A DNA stretch of 32,980 nt. Source: a virus. The notes beneath the pieces are model-generated. The model did no database searches. It was not told where the DNA came from and saw nothing but the letters and a program-made list of their open reading frames with translations. Each line of letters begins with the position of its first letter. Within the stretch, counting starts at the first letter, position 1. The stretch is from positions 1-32,980 of IMG/VR virus record IMGVR_UViG_3300030329_001881; one strand, written 5' to 3'. This document shows, in pieces, positions 1-8,174 of this stretch. The translations under genes were made by a program, and so were the position numbers.

Positions 1-14
1 GGTTATACGAAAAG
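1..14. repeat. Terminal direct repeat, left copy (circular joint)
   Basis: The first 14 bases, GGTTATACGAAAAG, are identical to the last 14 bases of the window. This is what a circular or circularly permuted genome looks like when linearised, giving a unit length of about 32,966 bp. Reading across the joint keeps a short ORF open and places the terminase genes directly behind the gpZ-like gene. The repeat is short, so chance identity cannot be fully excluded. Confidence 0.7.
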
Positions 15-80
15 CGCAAAGTGTTCCTAGTATAAGCGCCATTTATAGTTGTTTATATTTGAAATTTTAGAAAAAAATAC

Positions 81-560
81 ATGGCAACGATAAAAACAGT
101 AGCAGAACATTTAGACCTTTCATCAGTAAGGGTACATGACCTTTTCAACGAAAATATACTTATAAAGTCTGGCAAGTCAGGCGGACAAGACCTAGATGAT
201 TGTCGTGTAAGATACATTCGTTATTTAAGATCACTTTCTAAAGGTAAACATCATGGAAGTGGCGATTTAAACGAAGAACGAACACGACTAACCAAAGCAC
301 AAGCCGATAGAGCAGAGTTAGAGCTACAAGAAAAGGAAGATGAACTAATATCAGCCGATCTAATTAAAACAATATGGTCTGATTATGTAACCAATGTAAG
401 AAGCAAGATATTAGCACTACCAACCAAGCTAGGACACCTAACCCAAGCAGCCGAAACACCACAAGAAGCACAAGCCATTATCAAAGAAGCTGTGTATGAA
501 TGTTTAGAGGAATTATCAGAAGATGCAACAGCTAAATCCGATATGGCAGACGATAAGTAA
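81..560 (+). CDS. Terminase small subunit (Nu1-like)
   Basis: This 159-residue protein should recognise the packaging site and recruit the large subunit. The N-terminal 45 residues look like a winged-helix/HTH DNA-binding region of the Nu1 type. A charged helical stretch follows (residues about 65-95, rich in E, R, K and Q), typical of Nu1 oligomerisation helices. Its 3' end overlaps the large terminase start by 38 bases, and its position before a gpA-type terminase supports the call. No clear Shine-Dalgarno sequence precedes the ATG, as for many late genes here. Assignment rests on context plus fold-like features, not a strong sequence motif. Confidence 0.8.
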   Translation: MATIKTVAEHLDLSSVRVHDLFNENILIKSGKSGGQDLDDCRVRYIRYLRSLSKGKHHGSGDLNEERTRLTKAQADRAELELQEKEDELISADLIKTIWSDYVTNVRSKILALPTKLGHLTQAAETPQEAQAIIKEAVYECLEELSEDATAKSDMADDK

Positions 561-2352
561 TATTTGGAAACCACCACCCAACTTATCCGTAGCCGAATGG
601 AGTGATAGCTATAGAAAACTATCATCTGAATCATCAGCCGAAGCTGGTCAATGGCGTACAGATCGTGTGCCATTTCAACGAGAGATTATGGAAGTTATCA
701 ATGATCCAAATGTTGAAGAAATAACCTTCTTAAAATCTAGCCAAGTTGGGGCAACTGAGGTGCTACTTAATACGATTGGCTATTACATAGACCAAGAACC
801 ATCAACCATACTATGCTTACAACCCACACTAACGATGGCACAGGCTTTTAGTAAAGATCGTTTAGCACCCATGCTTAGAGACACACCAAAACTGAAAGGC
901 AAGGTTCGTGATCCAAGAAGTAGAGATGCAGAAAACACCACCCTACACAAGAAGTATGCAGGTGGTCATATAACGATAGTTGGTGCGAATAGTGCAAGTG
1001 GTCTCGCTAGTAGACCAATTCGTGTACTGTTATGTGATGAAGTAGACAGATTTCCTATATCAGCAGGAACGGAAGGTGATCCTATTAATCTGGCGAGAAA
1101 AAGAACAACTACCTTTTGGAATCGTAAGATTATCCTAACATCAACACCCACAATAAAAGGATTATCACGAATAGAAAAAGCATACGATGAATCAGATAAA
1201 AGAGTGTATAAAGTACCATGCCTAGAATGTAACCAATACCAACAACTAAAATGGCAACAAATAACATGGCTTGAAAATAAACCTGAAACAGCTTCACTAT
1301 CATGTGAACATTGTGGAGTAATTATCCCTGAAAGTAAAAAACAACAAATGTTACTGAAAGGAAAATGGGAAGCACAGAATCCTGAAGCTAGAAAAGTGGG
1401 CTTTCATATCTCGGAACTCTATTCACCTTTTAGAACATGGGTTGAGTTAGTGCAAGATTTCTTAGAAGCTAAAAAATCGCCTGAACAGCTACAGACCTTT
1501 ATTAATACATCATTGGGAGAAACATGGGAAGAACAAGGAGAAGAAATAGAAGCAGAAGGTTTGATGGCTAAGTGTGAACAGTACAATCACGAAGCTATAC
1601 CTGATGAAGTCTTAGTAATAACAGCAGGAGTAGATACACAAAACGATAGAGTAGAAGTTCAGGTTATGGGCTGGGCTGATAATCATGAAACTTGGGTATT
1701 GGAATATAAAATCATTTGGGGCAATCCAGCCACAAGAGAAATATGGCAAGAACTAGATGAATTTTTAAAAGAAATCTACACCAAACAAGACGGAAGCAAA
1801 TTGCCTATTGCTTGTACTGCAATCGATTCTGGTGGACATCATACAGATCAGGTTTACGCCTTCTGTCGTGGTAAGAATCAAAGAAGAATATTCGCCATTA
1901 AAGGTGCATCTACTAAAAACAAACCAATAGCATCAAGACCAACATTTGTAGGTAGAAGAAGAACAGCACTTTATTCAATTGGTGTTGATACAGCAAAAGA
2001 GTTTATTCATGCAAGACTAAAAGACGAAGATACCAACCTAATACATTTTCCCAACACAGTAGATGAAGAATACTTTAAACAATTAACTGCTGAAAAACGA
2101 ATACAAAAGTTTGTACGAGGTAAAAAAACAATGGTGTGGAAGCAAACTCGAAAAAGGAACGAAGCTCTTGATACATTTGTGTACGGACTAGCAGCAATCC
2201 ACATATTGCAACCGAACTTTGATAAGCTACTACAAAAAGGAGTAGATACAGAAAAAGAGCCAAAAATTCAAGAAAAACCATCATTAATTAGGGATAGACG
2301 AAGATTATATCGTAGAAACCCTAGAAATTTTGTTACGAGTTGGAAAGATTAG
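523..2352 (+). CDS. Terminase large subunit (lambda gpA family)
   Basis: The DNA-packaging ATPase and nuclease, 609 residues, close to the usual gpA-family length. Residues 15-50 carry the typical gpA opening (WKPPPNLSVAEW). The Walker A-like loop KSSQVGATE is at 71-79 and the Walker B VLLCDE at 168-173. A CxxC...CxxC pair in the middle looks like the zinc-ribbon insertion of this family. The C-terminal half has nuclease-type segments, with ITAGVDTQNDR starting the RNase H-like domain and AIDSGGHHTD later. The start is inside the small-subunit gene, implying translational coupling. gpA-type terminases usually cut at cos, so cos packaging is inferred. Confidence 0.95.
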   Translation: MQQLNPIWQTISNIWKPPPNLSVAEWSDSYRKLSSESSAEAGQWRTDRVPFQREIMEVINDPNVEEITFLKSSQVGATEVLLNTIGYYIDQEPSTILCLQPTLTMAQAFSKDRLAPMLRDTPKLKGKVRDPRSRDAENTTLHKKYAGGHITIVGANSASGLASRPIRVLLCDEVDRFPISAGTEGDPINLARKRTTTFWNRKIILTSTPTIKGLSRIEKAYDESDKRVYKVPCLECNQYQQLKWQQITWLENKPETASLSCEHCGVIIPESKKQQMLLKGKWEAQNPEARKVGFHISELYSPFRTWVELVQDFLEAKKSPEQLQTFINTSLGETWEEQGEEIEAEGLMAKCEQYNHEAIPDEVLVITAGVDTQNDRVEVQVMGWADNHETWVLEYKIIWGNPATREIWQELDEFLKEIYTKQDGSKLPIACTAIDSGGHHTDQVYAFCRGKNQRRIFAIKGASTKNKPIASRPTFVGRRRTALYSIGVDTAKEFIHARLKDEDTNLIHFPNTVDEEYFKQLTAEKRIQKFVRGKKTMVWKQTRKRNEALDTFVYGLAAIHILQPNFDKLLQKGVDTEKEPKIQEKPSLIRDRRRLYRRNPRNFVTSWKD

Positions 2353-2379
2353 CATTATAATTTAGGTTACACTATTGAC

Positions 2380-2967
2380 ATGAGCAACTTATTCGACAGA
2401 GCAAACTATCCAACACAAGAACCAGACGAGCTAGTAGTAGGCGATAGATGGGTTTGGCGTAGAGACGATCTAGTAAGTGATTACCCTTTAGATACCTATG
2501 CTCTTGAGTATAGGTTCACAGAAGATAACACAGGATCATCAAATGCTTTCACTATTGCAGCTACAGAAGCAGAATCAACATATTTAGTTGAAATTGCTAG
2601 TGCTAGTACAGCCAATCAAGTTGCAGGTGACTATCAATGGGCTGCTTTCATTATTAGGTCAGCAGATTCACAAAGGCTGGTAGTAGATCAAGGCAGAACA
2701 ACGATCTTACCCAACTTACAAAACACAACAGCAGACTTAAGAAGTCATGCAAAGATTTGTTTGGATAATATAGAAGCTGTATTAGAAAATAGAGCAACAC
2801 AAGATCAGATGTCCTACTCAATAGCTGGTCGTTCTTTATCAAGAATGTCTGTTCCTGATTTACTTACATTTAGAGATAGATATAAAACCGAATATAATGA
2901 AGAAATAAAAAGAGCAAGAATAAAAAACAATCAGGACACAGGAAACACAATAAAAGTTAGATTTTAA
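2380..2967 (+). CDS. gpW-like head-tail connector
   Basis: A 195-residue protein between the terminase and portal genes. The last 60 residues (SIAGRSLSRMSVPDLL followed by a K/R/E-rich helix) match the helical pattern of lambda gpW, which plugs the portal and forms the head-tail interface. The first 100 residues are beta-rich (for example DRWVWRRDDL at 24-33) and have no counterpart in the small lambda gpW, so this is probably a two-domain version seen in marine lambda-like phages. No Shine-Dalgarno site is visible; a TATAAT box lies at 2356-2361, 18 bases before the ATG. Confidence 0.6.
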   Translation: MSNLFDRANYPTQEPDELVVGDRWVWRRDDLVSDYPLDTYALEYRFTEDNTGSSNAFTIAATEAESTYLVEIASASTANQVAGDYQWAAFIIRSADSQRLVVDQGRTTILPNLQNTTADLRSHAKICLDNIEAVLENRATQDQMSYSIAGRSLSRMSVPDLLTFRDRYKTEYNEEIKRARIKNNQDTGNTIKVRF

Positions 2968-2969
2968 AA

Positions 2970-4469
2970 ATGGCAATTTGGGATAACTTATTTAAAGGTC
3001 GTAAGAAAGTAAAGCGTAAGGCTAGAAACTATGCAGCAGCCAATTCAGGCAATCTATTTGCCGATTGGATTAGTGGTTCTAATAGTGCTGATGCAAATAT
3101 ACGCTTTAATCTAAGAAAAATAAGAGATAGATGTCGTGAACAGGCAAGAAATAACGATTATGCAAGGCGTTATTTACAGCTTTTAGTTACCAATGTCGTT
3201 GGACAACATGGTATTAGACTGCAATCTAAGGCTAGAAATCCTGATAATAAGCTAGATTTTATTGGTAATCAGCTTATAGAAAGAGAGTGGCGTAAGTGGT
3301 CGAAGCGTGGAAATTGCACCATAGATGGCAAAATGTCCTTTATAGATGCTCAAAAACTATTCATAGAAACACTAGCTAGAGATGGAGAGGTCTTAATTAG
3401 ACACATAACAACCAATGATGCTAACGATCCATACCGAATACAGTTCTTAGATGCTGATTATCTTGATGAAGAAAAGAATCAACTGCTTAAAAATGATGAA
3501 GAAATCATCATGGGTGTTAAATTAGACAAATTCAAAAAGCCTATTGCTTATTTATTGTTTAAAGACAACCCCTACAACAATGGCTTTGGTAAAAACAACA
3601 GACAGCACATAGAAGTACCAGCCGAAGATATACTTCATGCTTTTAAACCTGATAGACCTGAACAAACTAGAGGATTGCCATTTATGACTACAGCTTTAGC
3701 AAGATTAAAGATGTTAGATGGTTATGAAGAAGCTGAGCTTATAGCAGCTAGAGTGGGTGCTTCTAAAATGGGCTTTATTACTAGCCCAAGTGGTGATGCT
3801 TATGTCGGAGATGATACAGAAGATGATTACACCCCTATTATGAGTGCTGAAGCAGGTACATTTGAACAGTTAGCTGAAGGACAAGGGATAGAAACCTTTG
3901 ATCCACAGCACCCAACATCAGGATTTGATAGCTTTCATAAGTCAGTATTACGAGGTATAGCTTCAGGATTAGGCGTATCTTATGTCTCATTAGCCAACAA
4001 TTTAGAAGGCGTTAATTATTCTTCTATTCGACAAGGCACATTAGAGGAGAGAGATAACTATAGGATTCTACAAAAGTTTATGATTGACCACTTTATTCAA
4101 CCTGTTTTTGAAAGATGGTTACTACAAACAATGTCATTTAAACAAGATTTCATGTTACCACCAGACAAATACGACAAATTTTCAGATAGTGCTATCTTTG
4201 TCGGAAGAAGCTGGGGCTGGATTGATCCTACTAAAGAAGTAAAGGCTAATGTTGATGGCTTACAAGCAGGAATAGTAACCCTACAAGATGTGCAATCGAA
4301 TTATGGTAGAGATGTTGAAGAATTGTTTGAACAACACCAAAGAGAAGAAGAACTAGCTAAAGAAATGGACATTAAATTGGCTTATCAGCCTTATGGGGCT
4401 AATAAAGCACCTGTTGAGCCAGACATTGAAGGATTAGAAGATGGGGAAGGGCAGCAAGAGGAGACCTAG
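2970..4469 (+). CDS. Portal protein (lambda gpB family)
   Basis: A 499-residue portal that would form the dodecameric ring through which DNA enters and leaves the head. The basic N-terminus (residues 10-20), the early arginine-rich helix, and a central segment with IQFLDADYLDEEKNQ are typical of lambda-family portals. The acidic, glutamate-rich C-terminus is also usual. The start is two bases after the upstream stop. The tail of the gene overlaps the next small gene by 29 bases. Confidence 0.93.
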   Translation: MAIWDNLFKGRKKVKRKARNYAAANSGNLFADWISGSNSADANIRFNLRKIRDRCREQARNNDYARRYLQLLVTNVVGQHGIRLQSKARNPDNKLDFIGNQLIEREWRKWSKRGNCTIDGKMSFIDAQKLFIETLARDGEVLIRHITTNDANDPYRIQFLDADYLDEEKNQLLKNDEEIIMGVKLDKFKKPIAYLLFKDNPYNNGFGKNNRQHIEVPAEDILHAFKPDRPEQTRGLPFMTTALARLKMLDGYEEAELIAARVGASKMGFITSPSGDAYVGDDTEDDYTPIMSAEAGTFEQLAEGQGIETFDPQHPTSGFDSFHKSVLRGIASGLGVSYVSLANNLEGVNYSSIRQGTLEERDNYRILQKFMIDHFIQPVFERWLLQTMSFKQDFMLPPDKYDKFSDSAIFVGRSWGWIDPTKEVKANVDGLQAGIVTLQDVQSNYGRDVEELFEQHQREEELAKEMDIKLAYQPYGANKAPVEPDIEGLEDGEGQQEET

Positions 4470-4629
4470 AGCAATCTCACATAAAGAATTTGAAGATCGT
4501 TGGGATAAAATCTTTGCTCGTAAAAAAACACCCAAACAAGGTCTAACCAAAAGACATAAAGACAAAACTAAGTACGACAGAAACACCACTAAAAAAAAGA
4601 CACTTGAGGAAGTCGCTAAAAATAGTTAA
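4441..4629 (+). CDS. Small basic protein, GKGSKRRP type
   Basis: A 62-residue, strongly basic protein beginning MGKGSKRRP and containing FEDRWDKIF. Small proteins opening with GKGxxRRP occur in many phages, but I know no established function. It overlaps the portal gene by 29 bases in another frame and is followed 12 bases later by the capsid gene, so it belongs to the head operon. The many lysines and arginines suggest nucleic-acid or capsid-interior contact, which is inference only. Confidence 0.65.
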   Translation: MGKGSKRRPRAISHKEFEDRWDKIFARKKTPKQGLTKRHKDKTKYDRNTTKKKTLEEVAKNS

Positions 4630-4641
4630 AATCGAAGGATT

Positions 4642-6711
4642 ATGGAACAAGAAGCAGAAAACCAAATAGAAAACTCTGAAGAAGAAGCTCAAATCGAAGA
4701 AGCCGAAGAATCAGCAGAAGAAGCTGAAGAATCAGCAGAAGAAGCTGAAGAATCAGCAGAAGAAGCTGAAGAATCAGTAGAAGAAGCTCAAGATGCCCCT
4801 GAAATAGATTGTGAACATGAAGCAGGGTGCGACAATGAAGAAGAATGTGCTAAAGAAGAAGAATGTTTAGCCGAAGAAGATGCTGAAATCGCAAGGTTTT
4901 ACGCTGAAGAAAACCTACAAAGGGCTTTTGAATTTGATCGTAATAAGATTGATGAAGATAAAAGAACTATTGAAATAGGTGTATCTAGTGAATTACCTGT
5001 AATGAGAGGATTCGGATATGAGGTTTTAGGTCATAAAGAGAATGAAATAGATATGGATTTTATGACTTCAGGCAGATCGCCACTTCTTTTAGACCATGAT
5101 CCTACTAAACAGATAGGTGTGGTAGAAGCATTTGGCGTAGATCATAAAAATAAAAGAACAATAGCTAAAGTAAGATTTAGCAAAAATAAACAAGCTGATG
5201 AAATCTATAGAGATGTTATAGATGGAATCAGACAGAACATAAGTGTTGGCTATCAAGTCAATTCTATGCAGAGGGAAGATAACGAGAAAGATGGCGTACC
5301 CATCTATAGAGTAAATTCTTGGTCTCCCCTTGAAGTTTCTGCTGTAAGCGTACCAGCCGATATGTCAAAATCAGTTGGCTTTGCTCGTAGTAAAGAAACA
5401 CCAAAAATTAAGATTAACCCTAATAATAAAAAGGATATAAAAATGGAAAACGAAATGAAAACTCCAGAAGTAAATCCTGAAGAAGTAAGAAAAGAACAGG
5501 CAGCAGAAGCTAAAGCTATTCTTGATCTTGGTGTTCAACACAACAAGAGAGATATGGCACATGAAGCTATCGGCAAAGGTTTAACTCTTGCACAATTCAG
5601 AGGTGAACTTCTTGAAAATATCGCAAACGATAAGCCACTAGACTTAGCATCTAATGTGGATATGAATGAAAAAGAGCAAAGAGAATACTCATTGCTTAAA
5701 GCTGTAAGAGAATCAGCAAGTGGAAGATTATCAGGTCTTGAGAAAGAGGTTTCAGATGAAATCGCTGCTCAAACAGGTAAATCTGCTAGAGGTTTCTATA
5801 TGCCAACTAACATAGCATTTGGTAAAAGGGATCAAACAGCAGGTACTAACTCACAAGGTGGATTCTTAGTTGATACAGACCATTTAGCCAATGAATTTAT
5901 CGGTGCATTATATGACAAACTAACAGTAGGTGGTCTTGGTGCAAGATTAATGTCTGGCTTAAAAGGTGATGTTGCAATACCAAAACTAAGTGCTTCAATT
6001 ACTAATGCAGCTTTTGTTGCAGAAGGTAATGCCCCTAGTGAAGGTGCAGCTACATTTGCACAAGTAACTATGTCTCCAAAGACATTGGCTGCTTATGTAG
6101 ATGTAACTAGAAAACTAATGATGCAATCTGATCCATCAGTTGAAGCTGTCTTAAGAGACGACATTATTAATCAATTCGCAAGAAAGATTGATGGTGTAGC
6201 TATCAATGGTGGTGGTTCTAATGAGCCTTCAGGTGTTATTCAGAACTCAGATGCAACTGTAGTAGCTATGGGAACTAATGGTGCAGTACCAACTTACGCT
6301 AAAACTGTAGATATGGTTAAAGGCGTTGAAGTTGCTAAAGCAATGGGTGGAAATCCAGCTTTCTTAACTAATCCAAAGGTTGCAGCAGCTTTAAGAACTA
6401 CAGCTAAGCAAGGTTCAGGCGTTGAAGGCAACTTCATTCTGAACGAAAATGACATCTTAGGTTACAAAGTTGAATCAACAACATTAGTACCATCTAACCT
6501 AACTAAAGGTAGTGGTTCTAACCTATCAGCAATGATATTTGGTGACTTCAGCAATGTAATGCTTGGATTCTGGTCAGGTGTTGATGTAGTAGTGGATCAG
6601 GCTTCACTATCTACTTCAGGTGGCACAAGACTAGCTTTCTTCCAAGATTGTGATGTTGGAATCCGTCATGGTGAAGGATTCTCAGTGATTAAAGATATAA
6701 TCGCTTCATAA
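4642..6711 (+). CDS. Prohead protease fused to HK97-type major capsid protein
   Basis: A 689-residue fusion. Residues 1-85 are extremely acidic, with four EESAEEA repeats (about 22-49) and a C-x5-C-x5-C-x5-C stretch. Residues about 90-240 look like the S78 prohead protease: H152 in LLLDHDP and S201 in NISVGY are the expected catalytic His and Ser. Residues about 270-689 are the HK97-fold capsid protein, with the delta-like region first and the core from about 390 on (AAYVDVTRKLM, INGGGSNEPSG). The start has AAGGA upstream. A strong internal start at 5443 could make capsid protein alone. Self-cleavage of the fusion is the alternative. Confidence 0.92.
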   Translation: MEQEAENQIENSEEEAQIEEAEESAEEAEESAEEAEESAEEAEESVEEAQDAPEIDCEHEAGCDNEEECAKEEECLAEEDAEIARFYAEENLQRAFEFDRNKIDEDKRTIEIGVSSELPVMRGFGYEVLGHKENEIDMDFMTSGRSPLLLDHDPTKQIGVVEAFGVDHKNKRTIAKVRFSKNKQADEIYRDVIDGIRQNISVGYQVNSMQREDNEKDGVPIYRVNSWSPLEVSAVSVPADMSKSVGFARSKETPKIKINPNNKKDIKMENEMKTPEVNPEEVRKEQAAEAKAILDLGVQHNKRDMAHEAIGKGLTLAQFRGELLENIANDKPLDLASNVDMNEKEQREYSLLKAVRESASGRLSGLEKEVSDEIAAQTGKSARGFYMPTNIAFGKRDQTAGTNSQGGFLVDTDHLANEFIGALYDKLTVGGLGARLMSGLKGDVAIPKLSASITNAAFVAEGNAPSEGAATFAQVTMSPKTLAAYVDVTRKLMMQSDPSVEAVLRDDIINQFARKIDGVAINGGGSNEPSGVIQNSDATVVAMGTNGAVPTYAKTVDMVKGVEVAKAMGGNPAFLTNPKVAAALRTTAKQGSGVEGNFILNENDILGYKVESTTLVPSNLTKGSGSNLSAMIFGDFSNVMLGFWSGVDVVVDQASLSTSGGTRLAFFQDCDVGIRHGEGFSVIKDIIAS
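4705..4788 (+). repeat. Four-copy 21-bp tandem repeat in the capsid gene
   Basis: Four head-to-tail 21-base units (4705, 4726, 4747 and 4768), each beginning GAAGAATCAG and encoding EESAEEA. The fourth has one change (alanine to valine). The repeat keeps frame and encodes a highly acidic helix at the N-terminus of the protease-capsid fusion. Copy-number variation between relatives would be expected. Confidence 0.9.
5431..5445 (+). promoter_or_regulatory. Internal ribosome binding site for separate capsid protein
   Basis: Inside the fusion gene, AAGGA is followed after 7 bases by an in-frame ATG at 5443 (residue 268, reading MENEMKTPE). It lies exactly between the protease and capsid domains. 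Initiation here would give a capsid precursor of 422 residues. Most late genes in this phage lack such a clear ribosome binding site, which makes it stand out. Confidence 0.6.
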
Positions 6712-6730
6712 TTAAGTTTTACTTAATTTA

Positions 6731-6758
6731 AGGGCTACTTAGGTAGCCCTTTTTTTTT
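6731..6758 (+). terminator. Rho-independent terminator after the capsid gene
   Basis: A perfect 8-bp stem (AGGGCTAC / GTAGCCCT, loop TTAG) is followed directly by a run of T residues. It sits 20 bases after the capsid stop codon. A smaller inverted repeat (AATTAAG / CTTAATT) lies just before it. It would reduce transcription into the head-tail joining genes relative to the capsid gene. Confidence 0.9.
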
Positions 6759-6761
6759 ATG

Positions 6762-6767
6762 TATAAT
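6762..6767 (+). promoter_or_regulatory. Possible -10 element (TATAAT)
   Basis: A perfect TATAAT immediately after the terminator would restart transcription for the head completion genes. No convincing -35 box is seen at the right spacing. The first ATG downstream, at 6774, opens only a 15-codon reading frame that overlaps the next gene's start. Confidence 0.4.
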
Positions 6768-6811
6768 GGTTTTATGAATGAAGATCGTTCAATAAACTTT
6801 ATGAGGAAATT

Positions 6812-6988
6812 ATGGAAGTAGTAGCAACTAGAGATGTTTTTTATAATGGCACTTGGCACAAAGCAGGTGACACATTTAATTGCGATGAAGATGATTACGC
6901 TGGTTTAGAAGCAGCAGGTGTAGAAAAATCAAATGGTAAAGCACCAGCTAAAGCTGATAAAGCAGAGAAAGATTTAAAGACTAGATAA
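6812..6988 (+). CDS. Small head-region protein, unknown
   Basis: A 58-residue protein starting MEVVATRDVFYNGTWHK, with a good GAGG ribosome binding site 5 bases before the ATG. The first 40 residues look like a small beta-barrel (NGTWHKAGDTF, then DEDDYAGLEAAGV), a pattern common in short phage proteins located just after the capsid gene. The C-terminus is lysine and alanine rich. Its stop overlaps the next ATG by one base (TAATG). Function unknown. Confidence 0.65.
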   Translation: MEVVATRDVFYNGTWHKAGDTFNCDEDDYAGLEAAGVEKSNGKAPAKADKAEKDLKTR

Positions 6989-7290
6989 TGGCATTAGAAT
7001 CGGCACAAGACCTATTAAATTATTTTGATACCGATGCACATGGGGTAAGTGCATCTATTTCAATTAATGGCAGTAGTTCAACCATAAAAGTAATAATCAA
7101 CAAGGACTATTTTGCGATAGCAGGAGAATCAGTTGATATTGATGGTACACAACCTATAGTGACTTGCCGATCTTCTGATGTAACAAATGTAGATACAGCC
7201 GATACCATAACTATCGATTCTGTTACTTATAATATTATCAATGTACAACCAGACGGAACAGGGATTACCACACTAATTCTTCAAGACTAA
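6988..7290 (+). CDS. Head-tail joining protein (gpFII-like)
   Basis: A 100-residue beta-rich protein in the slot of lambda gpFII. It has a short N-terminal helix (ESAQDLLNYFDTDAHG) followed by strands with ISINGSSSTIKVIINKDYF, and a C-terminal half carrying DSVTYNIINVQPDGTG, the pattern of the gpFII/Phage_attach fold that bridges the head connector and tail. It is translationally coupled on both sides by TAATG overlaps. Assignment is by layout and length. Confidence 0.6.
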   Translation: MALESAQDLLNYFDTDAHGVSASISINGSSSTIKVIINKDYFAIAGESVDIDGTQPIVTCRSSDVTNVDTADTITIDSVTYNIINVQPDGTGITTLILQD

Positions 7291-7526
7291 TGCTTTTATA
7301 TACTGAAGCACAATTAGATGAAGCATGGTTACACGATTGCGATATTAGAAACAATCTAGGACAAAAAAACTTCACTCGCAAAAGATACGAAAAACTGTTT
7401 GTGTTTTATCTGGATCGTATTTTGGCAGGGGAACAGGAAATTGATTTAAAAATAAACATACCAAGATATATGTTAGAAAGCATAGATCAAGAAATTGGTT
7501 TAGAATTAGAACAGGAATTACATTAA
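7290..7526 (+). CDS. Unknown small protein
   Basis: A 78-residue protein, mostly helical, with aromatic and acidic residues (YTEAQLDEAWLHDCDI, then RYEKLFVFYLDRIL). It begins with an ATG overlapping the previous stop by one base and ends two bases before the holin gene, so it is part of the same coupled string. I do not recognise a family. Small acidic helical proteins in this position may assist head completion or lysis, but nothing in the sequence proves it. Confidence 0.6.
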   Translation: MLLYTEAQLDEAWLHDCDIRNNLGQKNFTRKRYEKLFVFYLDRILAGEQEIDLKINIPRYMLESIDQEIGLELEQELH

Positions 7527-7528
7527 GT

Positions 7529-8002
7529 ATGAAAAATTTATTAAAAAATATTGTCGGTGCAGTAGCACCAACACTCGGAACAGCATTAGGTGGACCTTTA
7601 GGTGGTATGGCTAGTAATGTTATATGCGATGTTTTGGGTTGCCCTAACAATCCTAAATCAATAGAAAAGGCTGTTGCAGAAGCAACACCAGAACAGATGA
7701 TGAAGCTCAAGAAAGCAGAGCAAGAGTTTGAAGTGCAAATGAAAGAGTTAGATGTAGATATATTTAAACTCGAAACAGAAGATGTGCAAGACGCTAGATC
7801 AAGATTTAGTGGAGATTGGACATCTAAATTTCTTGGCTTTATAACTATTGGTGGCTTTATGGGTTATATCTTTTTAGTTACTCTACAACCACCTGAACAA
7901 AACTCAGAAGCATTAATTAATCTAGTGTTAGGTTATCTTGGTGGACTTGCATCAGCAGTTATAAGTTTTTATTTCGGTGCTTCACACACACCTAAAGAAT
8001 AA
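7529..8002 (+). CDS. Holin, GTA three-TM family-like
   Basis: A 157-residue protein beginning with a glycine-rich amphipathic stretch (TLGTALGGPLGGMAS), then ATPEQMMKLKKAEQEFEVQM and an aspartate-rich helix, and ending with two hydrophobic segments at about 104-120 and 129-150. This order matches holins of the family found in gene transfer agents, which form inner-membrane lesions that release endolysin. It lies among head genes, far from the endolysin at 23379. That separation occurs in other lambda-like marine phages as far as I know. Confidence 0.7.
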   Translation: MKNLLKNIVGAVAPTLGTALGGPLGGMASNVICDVLGCPNNPKSIEKAVAEATPEQMMKLKKAEQEFEVQMKELDVDIFKLETEDVQDARSRFSGDWTSKFLGFITIGGFMGYIFLVTLQPPEQNSEALINLVLGYLGGLASAVISFYFGASHTPKE

Positions 8003-8161
8003 GTGCCAAAGAAATCAAAAGCACAATTCAAATCAGCTTATGTGCCTGTATGTGGTCGTAGGGGTAAGAAAACATGGCAAGGCAGAAACAATGTTGGCAC
8101 TTCAACTATGAATAAAAACAAAAAAAGAAGCTGGAAGAAATATCGAGGGCAAGGCAAATAA
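8003..8161 (+). CDS. Tiny basic protein with GTG start
   Basis: A 52-residue protein read from a GTG that directly follows the holin stop. It begins VPKKSKAQF and ends RSWKKYRGQGK, and about a third of its residues are K or R. Its 13 bases of downstream spacing to the tail terminator gene and lack of other coding in this gap support it as a real gene. It resembles the other short basic protein at 4441. Possibly it binds DNA or RNA, but the function is unknown. Confidence 0.55.
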   Translation: MPKKSKAQFKSAYVPVCGRRGKKTWQGRNNVGTSTMNKNKKRSWKKYRGQGK

Positions 8162-8174
8162 GCTACAATAAGTT

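Noticed and set aside
4705-4788. Regular 21-bp repeats as a CRISPR-like array
   Set aside because: The units are directly adjacent with no spacers, keep the reading frame and encode an acidic helix.
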